Positions 34,438 through 42,568 of a stretch of 64,000 nucleotides of DNA are shown here, piece after piece (positions within the stretch are counted from its first letter, which is position 1; each line of letters starts with the position of its first letter). Both the position numbers and the translations under genes were made by a program. The notes under the pieces are model-generated. The model was not told where the DNA came from and searched no databases. It saw only the letters and a list, made by a program, of their open reading frames with translations. The stretch lies in NCBI RefSeq assembly GCF_000015565.1, contig NC_008786.1, positions 3,100,001 through 3,164,000 of the forward strand, in the 5' to 3' direction. The stretch comes from Verminephrobacter eiseniae EF01-2. GTDB taxonomy: Bacteria; Pseudomonadota; Gammaproteobacteria; Burkholderiales; Burkholderiaceae_C.

Positions 34438-35888
34438 AGCTTCACCATCACGTTGCGCAGTTCGGTGTAGAACTCCAGCGAATGCACGCCGCCCTCGCGA
34501 CCGATGCCGCTGGCTTTCGATCCGCCGAAGGCGGTGCGCAGGTCGCGCAGGAACCAGGAATTGATCCAGCACAGGCCGACATCGATCGCGGCGGCCACGC
34601 GGTGCGCGGTGCCCAGGTCCTGCGTCCACACGGTGGTGGCCAGGCCGTAGTCGGTGGCGTTGGCCAGTGCGATCGCTTCCTCCTCGGTGTCGAAGGGCGC
34701 GATGTGGCAGCAGGGGCCGAAGATTTCCTCGCGGATGACGGCGGCGCTCTCGGGCAGGCCGATCCAGATCGTGGGCAACACGAAGTGGCCTTCGGCGAAT
34801 TCACCCTTCATTTCGGGCACACCGCCACCGGTGACCACGGTGGCGCCTTCGGCCCTGGCCTTGGCGTAGTAGCCCAGCACCTTCTCCTTGTGCTCGGCGG
34901 AAATCAGCGGGCCGAGGTTCACGCCCGGCTCGTGGGATGGCCCGACCTTCAGGCCTTCGGCACTGGCCTTGAGCGCGGCCACGAACTTCTCAAAGATCGG
35001 GCGCTGCACGTAGACGCGCTCGGTGCCCAGGCAGACCTGGCCGCAGTTCTCGAACGCGCTGCGCGTGATGCCGGCCACGGCCTTCTCGAAATCGGCATCG
35101 GCGAACACGATGCCGGCGTTCTTGCCGCCGAGCTCGAAGCTGACCGGGCGCACGCCCTTGGCGGCCGCGGCCATGATGGCTTCGCCGGTGCGCGTCTCGC
35201 CGGTGAAGGTGATGCCGTTGACGCCGAGGTGCTTAGTGATGAACTCGCCGGCCGAGCCGGGGCCGAAGCCGTGCAGCACCTGGTACACGCCCTTGGGAAT
35301 GCCCACGGCGTTCATCACCTCGCCCAGCAGCGTGGCGGTGGCGGGCGTTTCCTCCGAGGGCTTGACGATCACGGCATTGCCGCAGGCCAGCGCCGGGCCG
35401 ACCTTCCAGGTCATCAGCAGCAGCGGCAGGTTCCAGGGGCAGATCACGCCGACCACGCCCAGCGGCGAGCGCACCGCGTAGCTGATGGCGGTGCCGCCGT
35501 CGGGTGTGGCCATCTGGAAGCTCTCGGTCGGCACGTTTTTGACGATGTCGGCAAAGATCTTGAAGTTGGCCGCGCCGCGGGGAATGTCGATGTGCGAGGC
35601 CAGCGAGCGCGGCTTGCCGGTGTCGGCGAGTTCGGCTTCGAGGAACTCGTCGAAGCGGCGGTGGATCTCGTCGGCCACCGCGTGCAGCAGTTCGGCGCGC
35701 CGGACCACGCTCATGCGGCCCCATTCGCCCTTGAGCGCGGCGTGTGCGGCGGCCACGGCGGCATCGACCTCGGATTGGCCGGCTTCGTGCACCAGGCCGA
35801 TGACCCGGTTGTTCGCCGGGGCGCGGTTCTCGAAGGTTTTTCCGGTGGCGACGAACTCGCCGTTGATGAAGTTGTGAAACTGTTTCAT
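34434..35888 (-). CDS. dmpC: 2-hydroxymuconic semialdehyde dehydrogenase
   Basis: 484-residue NAD-dependent aldehyde dehydrogenase. The start MKQFHNFINGEFVATGKTFE at 35888 is the typical one. Key motifs are the cofactor segment PWNLPLLLMTWKVGPALACG, catalytic Glu in SFELGGKNAG, catalytic Cys in FENCGQVCLGTERV, and the ending SGIGREGGVHSLEFYTELRN. It oxidises the semialdehyde to 2-hydroxymuconate, feeding dmpI and dmpH. Confidence 0.94.
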   Translation of the reverse strand: MKQFHNFINGEFVATGKTFENRAPANNRVIGLVHEAGQSEVDAAVAAAHAALKGEWGRMSVVRRAELLHAVADEIHRRFDEFLEAELADTGKPRSLASHIDIPRGAANFKIFADIVKNVPTESFQMATPDGGTAISYAVRSPLGVVGVICPWNLPLLLMTWKVGPALACGNAVIVKPSEETPATATLLGEVMNAVGIPKGVYQVLHGFGPGSAGEFITKHLGVNGITFTGETRTGEAIMAAAAKGVRPVSFELGGKNAGIVFADADFEKAVAGITRSAFENCGQVCLGTERVYVQRPIFEKFVAALKASAEGLKVGPSHEPGVNLGPLISAEHKEKVLGYYAKARAEGATVVTGGGVPEMKGEFAEGHFVLPTIWIGLPESAAVIREEIFGPCCHIAPFDTEEEAIALANATDYGLATTVWTQDLGTAHRVAAAIDVGLCWINSWFLRDLRTAFGGSKASGIGREGGVHSLEFYTELRNVMVKL

Positions 35889-35910
35889 GGTGAACAGAGG
35901 TGGTGGAGAT

Positions 35911-36336
35911 TCAAACCAGGCCCAGGGCTTGCAGGCCGGCGCGGGCGCAGGCTTCGTCCTGCTCGGCCGAACCGCCGGAGACGCCGATGCCGCCGATGCG
36001 CGCACCGTCCGAGACGATGGGCAGCCCGCCGCCGAACAGCACCAGCCGCTCGCGCCGATTCAGGCCGATGCGAAGCAGCTCGTCGTCGCCGATGACGCCG
36101 CTCCACTTCGAGGTCGGGAAGCCGAAGCTGGCGGCGGTGTAGGCCTTGTCGACCGCGATGTCGATCGAGTGCAGGAACGCGCCGTTCATGCGCAGGAACG
36201 CCATCAGCGTGCCGCTGCCGTCGGTCACGGCCGCGTTGATGGTGATGCCCAGCGAGCGGGCGTGATTCACCGCGGCGGCCACGGCGGCGTGGGCCGCCGT
36301 GGTGCCGATTTGCGGGGTCTCGACGAACAGGTTCAT
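35911..36336 (-). CDS. GlcG/HbpS-type (DUF336) protein in the meta operon
   Basis: 141 residues of the GlcG/HbpS/PduO-C family, with AHAAVAAAVNHARSLGI at the start and GIGVSGGSAEQDEACARAGL at the end. Family members bind haem or cobalamin or have no proven function. Genes of this type often occur between catechol dioxygenase and semialdehyde dehydrogenase genes in Comamonadaceae-like clusters, but no role in the pathway is established to my knowledge. Spaced 22 bp from dmpC and 11 bp from dmpB, so clearly in the operon. Confidence 0.82.
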   Translation of the reverse strand: MNLFVETPQIGTTAAHAAVAAAVNHARSLGITINAAVTDGSGTLMAFLRMNGAFLHSIDIAVDKAYTAASFGFPTSKWSGVIGDDELLRIGLNRRERLVLFGGGLPIVSDGARIGGIGVSGGSAEQDEACARAGLQALGLV

Positions 36337-36347
36337 GGCGCGCCGGA

Positions 36348-37292
36348 TCAGGTGTACACGTCCGTGAAGGACGGCACCGCTTCACCCGTGTGATAGAAGA
36401 TGCCGCTCCAGAGCTTGTCCTCGGTCCAGGTGGTCACGGGCCGGTCGCGCTGGGCCAGGTAGCCCAGGCCGGCGAAGGTCTCGTTGCGGTTGCCGCTGGG
36501 GTCGAAGAAGTAGATGGTCTCGCCGCGCGTGATGCCGTGGCGCGTGGGCGCCACGTCGATGCGGGTCTTGTTCTTGGCCATCACGTCGGCGGCCTTGAGC
36601 ACGTCGTGCCAGGAGTCGAGGAAGAAGGCGATGTGGTGCAAGCCGCTGCGCGCGCCGCCGACGAAGGCGATGTCGTGCGGCGTGGTGGTGCGGCTCATCC
36701 AGGTGGCGGCCTGGATGCTGCCGCCGGGGCCGACCGTGACCTGCTCGGTCAGGAAGAAGTCCAGCACTTCGGCCATGAAACGCGTGTTGTCGGCCACGGT
36801 GTTGATGCCCGCTTCCGGGTTCATCTCGCACATCAGCAGCGTGTGGTCCAGCCAGTGCGCGCCGGCGCCCTTGATGCCGTCGGGCCAGGGGTCGGGGCTG
36901 GTGGTGCCGACCTCGGTGCCCACGTATTCCTTGGTGGCGTACAGCCGCATCTCGTGGCCGCTGGGCAGTTTGAACTGCAGCATGCGCCCGGTCGATGGCA
37001 GCGTACCCTCGTCGAGTATCGTGGTCTTCACGCCCCAGGCCTCGATCTTTTGCTGGAGTTCGTCCAGGTCGCTCTCTTTCTCGACCTTGTAGGCCACGTG
37101 GTTCAGGCCGGCCTCGTCGGCGGGCGTGAGCACCACGGAGAACTTGTCCCATTCGTCCCAGCACTTGAGGTAGACGTTGCCGGCCTTGTCCTGCATCGTC
37201 ACCTTCATGCCGAGCACGTTCTCGTAGTGCCGCAGGGCCGCGGCCATGTTCATCACTTTCAGGCTGGCGTGCCCGATTCTCATTACACCCAT
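36348..37292 (-). CDS. dmpB: Catechol 2,3-dioxygenase (extradiol)
   Basis: 314-residue two-domain vicinal-oxygen-chelate enzyme that opens catechol to 2-hydroxymuconic semialdehyde. The Fe(II) ligands are visible as the first His of HWLDH, a His in [15 protein letters not shown] and the Glu in [11 protein letters not shown]; the active-site Tyr lies in [12 protein letters not shown]. Length is as expected for XylE/DmpB. The start could be 37292 or the ATG three codons on. Confidence 0.94.
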   Translation of the reverse strand: MGVMRIGHASLKVMNMAAALRHYENVLGMKVTMQDKAGNVYLKCWDEWDKFSVVLTPADEAGLNHVAYKVEKESDLDELQQKIEAWGVKTTILDEGTLPSTGRMLQFKLPSGHEMRLYATKEYVGTEVGTTSPDPWPDGIKGAGAHWLDHTLLMCEMNPEAGINTVADNTRFMAEVLDFFLTEQVTVGPGGSIQAATWMSRTTTPHDIAFVGGARSGLHHIAFFLDSWHDVLKAADVMAKNKTRIDVAPTRHGITRGETIYFFDPSGNRNETFAGLGYLAQRDRPVTTWTEDKLWSGIFYHTGEAVPSFTDVYT

Positions 37293-37322
37293 GATGTGTC
37301 TCCTTGTGGGGGTTGCTGCTGT

Positions 37323-37685
37323 TCAGGATTCGGAGCCTGCCGCCGCAGATACGGCAGGCCTTCTGGAAAAGGGTTTCTCGAACTTGCCGAGCACCCGCAG
37401 GGTCACGGACGTGGCGGGCGCGACCCGGCACGCCAGGGTGAAGCCCTGCTGCTCGTCGGCTTCGCTCACGTGCGCGCGGCTGACCGGCCCCAGCGGCGTG
37501 GTCCGGCCTTCGAGCACGCGCACCTTGCACACGCCGCAGCCGCCGTTGACGCAGCCGACCGGGATGCCCTTGCGGCCCAGGCGCAACATGCCCTGCAGCA
37601 GGCTTTCGGTGGTGGCGCAGGCGTAGCGCTCGCCGGTCTGCTCGACCAGCACGCTGACTTTGGGGCGGGTGTCGAAGAGGCTCAT
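37323..37685 (-). CDS. dmpQ: Chloroplast-type [2Fe-2S] ferredoxin
   Basis: 120 residues with the cluster motif GCVNGGCGVCKVRVLEG and a distal Cys in FTLACRVAPATSV. Ferredoxins of the XylT/DmpQ type are known to re-reduce the iron of catechol 2,3-dioxygenase after oxidative inactivation, which fits its place directly before dmpB. Separated from dmpP by three bases. Confidence 0.92.
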   Translation of the reverse strand: MSLFDTRPKVSVLVEQTGERYACATTESLLQGMLRLGRKGIPVGCVNGGCGVCKVRVLEGRTTPLGPVSRAHVSEADEQQGFTLACRVAPATSVTLRVLGKFEKPFSRRPAVSAAAGSES

Positions 37686-37688
37686 GCT

Positions 37689-38753
37689 TCACACCCGCCG
37701 GAACAAGGGGCTGCGCGCCGACTGCGCATCGGCCGCCGAGAGAAATTTCTCGGTGTAGATGTCGCGCTCGAACAGCCGGCCCTGCATCAGCGCGGCTATG
37801 CAGGCCTCGATCATGGGCGGCGGCCCGCACAGGTAGGCCTTGTGGCCGGCGAAGCCCTGCGGGAAGTGCGCCTTGGCGGCTTCGTGTACGAAGCCACGCG
37901 CGCCGCTCCAGTCCGTGCCTTCGGGCTCGTGCGACAGGGCCGCCACGTAGGTGAAATTCGGATGCCGCTGTACCAGCGCGCGGAACTCGGCGTCGTAGTA
38001 CAGCTCGTCGCGGCTGCGCTGGCCATACACCAGGGTGATGGGCTGTGTGCAGCCCTTGCCCAGCAGGTCCAGGATCATGGCGCGCGGGCTCGACAGACCC
38101 GAACCGCCTGCCATGAAAAGCATGGGCAGTTGCGCCGATTCGCGCACGAAGAAGCGGCCATAGGGCCCGCTCAGGCGCAGCCGGTCGCCGGCCTTCAGCT
38201 TCTCGTGCAGGTAGCCGGTACCGGCGCCGCCGGCCACGATGCGCACGTTGAGTTCGATCTCGCCGCTGGCCTGCACCTCGGCCGGCGCGTTGGCGATGGA
38301 GAAGGCGCGGCTCTGGCCCAGGCCCGGAATCTCCAGTTGCACATACTGCCCGGCCTGGAAGTGGATGGGCTTGTCGAGCTGCAGGTGGATGGCCTTGATG
38401 GTCGGGGTCAGGGTGGCTATGCGCGCCACCGTGGCGGCGAAGTCGCACACCGGGATCACCTCGGCATCGGGCTCTTCGTCGATGTCGGCCTCGATGGTGG
38501 CGTCGCTCTGCAGCGTGCAGCAGCAGGCCAGGGTCTTGCCCTCGTCGCGCTCGAAGTCCATCAGCGCGAACGGGTTGGCCGCGCCATGGTCCACCTCGCC
38601 GTCGCTCACCCGCACCTTGCAGGTGCCGCACAGCCCGTGGCCGCAGGCGTGCGGGATGTAGATGCCCTGGCGCAGGGCCGCATCCAGCACGGTCTGGCCT
38701 TCCTCGACCTCGATGGTCGCGTCCAGGGGTTCGATGGTGAGTTGGTAGCTCAT
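37689..38753 (-). CDS. dmpP: Phenol hydroxylase reductase component P5
   Basis: 354 residues. The N-terminal [2Fe-2S] domain has CGHGLCGTCKVRVSDGEVDH, then come a flavin domain (SRAFSIANAP) and an NAD domain (LFMAGGSGLSSPRAMIL, AYLCGPPPMIEACIA). It moves electrons from NADH to the diiron centre of the hydroxylase. Sequence closely follows DmpP/PheA-type reductases. Confidence 0.95.
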   Translation of the reverse strand: MSYQLTIEPLDATIEVEEGQTVLDAALRQGIYIPHACGHGLCGTCKVRVSDGEVDHGAANPFALMDFERDEGKTLACCCTLQSDATIEADIDEEPDAEVIPVCDFAATVARIATLTPTIKAIHLQLDKPIHFQAGQYVQLEIPGLGQSRAFSIANAPAEVQASGEIELNVRIVAGGAGTGYLHEKLKAGDRLRLSGPYGRFFVRESAQLPMLFMAGGSGLSSPRAMILDLLGKGCTQPITLVYGQRSRDELYYDAEFRALVQRHPNFTYVAALSHEPEGTDWSGARGFVHEAAKAHFPQGFAGHKAYLCGPPPMIEACIAALMQGRLFERDIYTEKFLSAADAQSARSPLFRRV

Positions 38754-38771
38754 GTCGAGAAGGCCTGGTGC

Positions 38772-39128
38772 TCAGTTGAACGAAGCCCCGATGCCCGTGA
38801 GGCCCGGCGTGCGGAAACGGATTGCGTCCTTGTGCGTCAGGCCGTTGTCGGCCAGCGACTTGGCCGGGTCCGGCTGCCAGGGCTGACCCGACTTGAACCA
38901 CTCGACGGTGGACCAGTCGATGCGCGCGAAGTCCGGGTGCTCGCCGTAGACGCCGGCAAGCACGGCCGTGGGCAGCGCGCCGAACGGCATGTCGGGCGGC
39001 AGCGGCAGGCAGAACGGGGCGCAGAACATCAGGTGGTCTTCCCAGCCGATGTAGAGCAGCGGCGCGGGAAAGTTCTCCCGCACGTCCTTGGCCGGGAAGT
39101 CGTATGTGGAGAGGGCGACGACGCTCAT
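38772..39128 (-). CDS. dmpO: Phenol hydroxylase component P4
   Basis: 118 residues. Small hydroxylase subunit opening STYDFPAKDVRENFPAPLLY and containing WEDHLMFCAPFCLPLP. The ATG at 39128 overlaps the dmpN stop (ATGA), which fixes the start. A very long overlapping open frame in this area is a high-GC artefact. Confidence 0.92.
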   Translation of the reverse strand: MSVVALSTYDFPAKDVRENFPAPLLYIGWEDHLMFCAPFCLPLPPDMPFGALPTAVLAGVYGEHPDFARIDWSTVEWFKSGQPWQPDPAKSLADNGLTHKDAIRFRTPGLTGIGASFN

Positions 39129-40684
39129 TTCGCGGCTCCTTCCATGGGCTGGCCGCGCCAGGTGGCGAAGTTCTTCTGGTCTTGCGAGCCTTCGAAATCG
39201 AAGTTGTCGCGGCCGATCTCCATCTCGTACCACTGCAGCACCGCGATCAACGGGTCGAAGCCCTCGACCGTGGGGTCGGTGCCGGGCTTGAAGCAGTGGC
39301 CCTGGTAGATCTGGTGCACCGGCAGCCAGCTCTGCACGTATTTCTCGGGCTCGTGATCGAAGATGTCCTTGCAGTGGTCCGAGCAGAAGTGGTGCTTGTT
39401 GCCGCGCCAGTCGCTCTCGCGGTAGCAGATCTTGCTGGCGTCGCCGGGCTCGGTGAACAGCATCGGGATCTGGCAGGTGTTGCACAGCATGGGCAGCGTC
39501 TTGTTGTAGAAACGCTTGCCGGCCTGCTGCTGCGCGCGGTAGTGCTCCAGGCGCGGGCGGTAGTGCTTGTCGAAGGTGTCGGGGTATTTCTCCGACAGCC
39601 AGTCCATCTCGTCCTCGTTGGGCACCCAGGTGTGAAAGGGCGCGGCGGCGTTGTAGTTGTAGAAGGTGTTCCAGGCCTGGTGGCTGATGTGGTCCTTGCC
39701 TTCGCAGGCGTCCTTCCAGCCCTTGGGCTCGCGGATGCCGTAGCGCGCCAGGTCCTTGAACAGGGCCCCGCCGTTTTCCTCGGCATACATCTCCCAGGCT
39801 TCCTTCCAGCTCATCACGCGCTTGGGCAGCATGTAGTCCTGCATCATGGCCACCAGGGTCAGCAGGCGGTAGCCGCGCCAGAGCCACTTGTCGATCCAGC
39901 CCTGCACGATGGGCACGTTGTCCGGGTCCTGCTCCAGCAGGAACTTGATGCATTCGATGCCCAGCGTCATGTGGCGGCTCTCGTCGCTTTGCGCGCTGAA
40001 GCCGAAGGTCACGGTGGACATGTCGCCGTTGTGCGCCGCGCCGCTCATGAAGGGCACGAACAGCAGGTTGGTCAGCACGTATTCGAAGCTGAAGCTCACG
40101 GCGGTGAGAAACTCGAACGGGCCACCGGTGCAGGCGTCCTCGAAGAAGCTCTTGGGCACGCTCAGGTACCACACGCGGTCGAACCAGTGGTTCGAGTGGT
40201 GCATGCCGTTGAAGTATTTGTTGTAGTGGCTGATCGCGTGCGTCTCGGTCTGGTAGTGGCGCAGTTCGTCGATGCTCTGCATCTGCGCGGCCACGCGTGC
40301 GCCCTCGCCGGTGAATTGGCGGCCCACGTGCGCGAAGCCGCGGTGCGCGTAATACTCCAGCGGCGTGACACCCTGGATGAACAGCTTGAGCGCGTTGATG
40401 TAGCGCGCGTCGCTCACGCCCAGCTGGCCGTTGTTCTGCGCGAAGGCCTCGATCACCGCGTAGAGCTTCTTCTCCTTCTCGCCCTGGTATTTCCAGTAGG
40501 CGTCCATGGTCAGGCGGAAGGGGTCTTCCCACTTGTCCCAGTCGTGGATCTTGATGCCCTCGTACTTGTCGTAGGGGAAGACCTTGTCCATGGGCTGGTA
40601 GGTGGTCTGCCAGCCCAGGCCGCGGGTCATGGCGGCGTAGCGGTCCTTGAGGCCGAGTTTTTTCTTGGTGACGCGGGTGTCCAT
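39125..40684 (-). CDS. dmpN: Phenol hydroxylase large (diiron) component P3
   Basis: 519 residues, the catalytic alpha subunit of a bacterial multicomponent monooxygenase that hydroxylates phenol to catechol. The two helix pairs carrying carboxylate and histidine ligands are visible as QSIDELRHYQTE and SDESRHMTLGIECIKF, with earlier Glu ligands in GEGARVAAQ and later ones in the FLTAVSFSFEYVLTN helix. The C-terminal zinc-like region has CNTCQIPM and FCSDHCKDIF. Complete, standard length. Confidence 0.96.
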   Translation of the reverse strand: MDTRVTKKKLGLKDRYAAMTRGLGWQTTYQPMDKVFPYDKYEGIKIHDWDKWEDPFRLTMDAYWKYQGEKEKKLYAVIEAFAQNNGQLGVSDARYINALKLFIQGVTPLEYYAHRGFAHVGRQFTGEGARVAAQMQSIDELRHYQTETHAISHYNKYFNGMHHSNHWFDRVWYLSVPKSFFEDACTGGPFEFLTAVSFSFEYVLTNLLFVPFMSGAAHNGDMSTVTFGFSAQSDESRHMTLGIECIKFLLEQDPDNVPIVQGWIDKWLWRGYRLLTLVAMMQDYMLPKRVMSWKEAWEMYAEENGGALFKDLARYGIREPKGWKDACEGKDHISHQAWNTFYNYNAAAPFHTWVPNEDEMDWLSEKYPDTFDKHYRPRLEHYRAQQQAGKRFYNKTLPMLCNTCQIPMLFTEPGDASKICYRESDWRGNKHHFCSDHCKDIFDHEPEKYVQSWLPVHQIYQGHCFKPGTDPTVEGFDPLIAVLQWYEMEIGRDNFDFEGSQDQKNFATWRGQPMEGAAK

Positions 40685-40713
40685 GAGATATGTCTCCTCG
40701 GGTGGGCGGGGGG

Positions 40714-40983
40714 TCAGTGTTTCCAGCTCAGGGTGAGTTGGTCGTCGTCTTCGTCGATGTGGCCCGACAGCGTCACCAGGTTGACGTGGATCTGCTGCAG
40801 GTCGTAGGGGCGGCCGGTCTGCTCCTCGATGGTCGAGCGGCGGATCGTCAGGCGGTCGGGCGCGTCGATCTTGACCAGGCCGGGCGAGTGCACGACCTGT
40901 GCGGCGGGGTTGTCGGCCACGATGGCGTCGATCACCGGACGCGATTCTTCGTTGTGCTGGAAGGCGATGAATACGTTGGACAT
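40714..40983 (-). CDS. dmpM: Phenol hydroxylase regulatory (effector) component P2
   Basis: 89-residue cofactor-free coupling protein (MSNVFIAFQHNEESRPVIDA) of the MmoB/DmpM family, needed for efficient turnover and substrate fit at the diiron site. Located between P1 and P3 genes as in dmp. Confidence 0.94.
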   Translation of the reverse strand: MSNVFIAFQHNEESRPVIDAIVADNPAAQVVHSPGLVKIDAPDRLTIRRSTIEEQTGRPYDLQQIHVNLVTLSGHIDEDDDQLTLSWKH

Positions 40984-41005
40984 CGGGTTTCCTTGTGGGC
41001 AGGGT

Positions 41006-42001
41006 TCAGAGCGCGAGGCCGGCCTTCTTGCAGCGGGCCTTGAACTGGTCCACCGCCTCGCCCAGCGCGGCGGGGCCCTGGGCGTCCAGGGCCAGTTCGG
41101 CCACCGGTGTCAGCGCGGCCTGGGCGCGGTCCGACCATTCGGCCGCCCACCGCGAGATCAGGGCTCGGTTGGCGTCGGACTCGGCCGCGGCGGTCTTCAC
41201 CAGCGCGTCGACCCAGCGCGTGGTCTCGTCGAACCATTCGGGCATGAAGCTGGTCAGCATGGCCACCGCGGTGCCGCCTTGCAGCGCGACGTGGTCGTCC
41301 ACGAAGCGGGTGTAGACCAGCGGGTACAGCAGGCCGTCGAGCGCGAGGTTCTGCGCCACGAACAGCTCGAACGGGTCCTGCAGCACCAGGGTGTCTTCCA
41401 CGTAGCGGCGCAGGCCCTGCCAGTGCGGGTCGTCCAGCCAGGCCTGCTTGCCGGCATCCAGAGCCTGCGGCTCGGCCATCGCCAGGCCCAGGCGGGTCAG
41501 GTACTGCGCGATCCCGAGATTGTCCATGGCGTGGAACATGGCCGGCGCGGTGAAGGCGGTGCCAAAGCCGTAGGCGGCGATGGACGCGTTGTTCATGTTG
41601 GCGCCCCAGGCCGCGTGGCGCAGCGGCAGCAGCACCGCGAGCGCCTTGTCGCGCACCGCTTCCGGGATCATGGCGACCATGCCGCGCGATTCGACGAACT
41701 GGAAGCTGGCTTCCATCGCGTCCTGCTGGCGCGAGCGCGTCATGGTCCAAGTGGCGTAATAGAACTGGCGCGGGTCCTTCAGCACGTACCAGTCGGCCAG
41801 CACCACGCGGCTGCGTGCTGCGTCGAACAGTTCGTGCGCCGGGTCCCAGGTGGGCCGGTAGTGGAAGTTGGTCATCGGCTGGGCGCCGAAGGTGGCTTCC
41901 TGGTAGCGCGAGGCCACCTTGTCGCCGCCGATGTGCTGCGCCACGTGGGCATAGGTGTGGCGCAGCGGTGTGATCTCGCGCGCCTGCAGGTCGATGTTCA
42001 T
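41006..42001 (-). CDS. dmpL: Phenol hydroxylase beta-type component P1
   Basis: 331 residues, structural partner of the large subunit. Typical segments are YRPTWDPAHELFDAARSRVV, DWYVLKDPRQFYYATWTMTR and AAWGANMNNASIAAYGFGTA. The ATG at 42001 (MNIDLQAREITPLRHTYAHV) matches the family start; the upstream extension overlaps dmpK only. Confidence 0.94.
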   Translation of the reverse strand: MNIDLQAREITPLRHTYAHVAQHIGGDKVASRYQEATFGAQPMTNFHYRPTWDPAHELFDAARSRVVLADWYVLKDPRQFYYATWTMTRSRQQDAMEASFQFVESRGMVAMIPEAVRDKALAVLLPLRHAAWGANMNNASIAAYGFGTAFTAPAMFHAMDNLGIAQYLTRLGLAMAEPQALDAGKQAWLDDPHWQGLRRYVEDTLVLQDPFELFVAQNLALDGLLYPLVYTRFVDDHVALQGGTAVAMLTSFMPEWFDETTRWVDALVKTAAAESDANRALISRWAAEWSDRAQAALTPVAELALDAQGPAALGEAVDQFKARCKKAGLAL

Positions 42002-42030
42002 CGGGTCTTGTCTCCTGGTGTTGTAGGGGT

Positions 42031-42240
42031 TCAGTCTTCGCGCCAGATCACGTGGTTGTGGGCGCAGAACTCGTCGAACGCCGCCGAGGGCAGCATCAGT
42101 TCCACCGCCAGCTCGGGCCAGCCGATCGAGAACTCGAAGCTGACCAAGCCGTCGCCGCGGCGCTCCAGCAGGCGCACGTAGCGGCGCTGCAGGTCCACGG
42201 CGGGCAGGTTCTGGAATTCGGGGGCGTGTACAGAGGTCAT
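42031..42240 (-). CDS. dmpK: Phenol hydroxylase component P0
   Basis: 69-residue assembly or coupling protein, first gene of the phenol operon (VRLLERRGDGLVSFEFSIGW, CAHNHVIWRED). The ATG at 42240 is preferred over an in-frame ATG at 42273, because the latter lies within the -12 region of the sigma-54 promoter and therefore upstream of the expected transcript start. Confidence 0.88.
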   Translation of the reverse strand: MTSVHAPEFQNLPAVDLQRRYVRLLERRGDGLVSFEFSIGWPELAVELMLPSAAFDEFCAHNHVIWRED

Positions 42241-42266
42241 GGTCGGGCGGGTTGGACACGGCTGCT

Positions 42267-42287
42267 CTTGCATGGGGTGTGCCTGAA
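42267..42287 (-). promoter_or_regulatory. Sigma-54 promoter of the phenol operon
   Basis: On the minus strand CAGGCACACCCCATGCAAG has the diagnostic GG-N10-GC spacing (GG at 42283-42282, GC at 42271-42270) and close match to TGGCAC-N5-TTGCA. Transcription should begin near 42258, about 18 bases before the dmpK ATG. A divergent sigma-54 activator gene supports it. Confidence 0.75.
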
Positions 42288-42435
42288 TGGACCAGAATCT
42301 CCAAAAATCTCGATATTTAAGGGAATGCCCCTAAGCATCAAGCATCGGAGGAGGTGGGTTTTCCCGGGTTCTGGCGGGAAACTCGGTCTGCCAAACACCG
42401 TGCAACACCATGAAATGCAAAATGAATTCACTAAA

Positions 42436-42464
42436 TCATCAAGGTCTTTGCCGGTGTTTGATGA
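42436..42464. promoter_or_regulatory. Candidate upstream activator site for the DmpR-type regulator
   Basis: Inverted repeat TCATCAA (42436-42442) and TTGATGA (42458-42464), 22 bp centre to centre, about 180-205 bp upstream of the predicted start of dmpK transcription. Half-sites resemble the TTGATCAA-type arms bound by XylR and DmpR, and the distance suits an enhancer. Confidence 0.45.
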
Positions 42465-42568
42465 AATGATGAAGGCTGTACCGAACCTCTGCTGGCTTGC
42501 CGAAAAAGGCTTGTGCAGTGAAAATATCGAGAATCCGCGCAAACACAGCCCAGCGACCAGGAGACCCC

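Noticed and set aside
36390..39308. Plus-strand open frame of 972 codons opposite the dmpB-dmpO genes
   Set aside because: It is antisense to well-supported phenol hydroxylase genes and its composition (V, A, H, Q, G and R rich) is what high-GC codon bias produces on the opposite strand.
42241..42273. Upstream ATG (42273) for dmpK
   Set aside because: It coincides with the -12 region of the sigma-54 promoter, so it would not be in the transcript.
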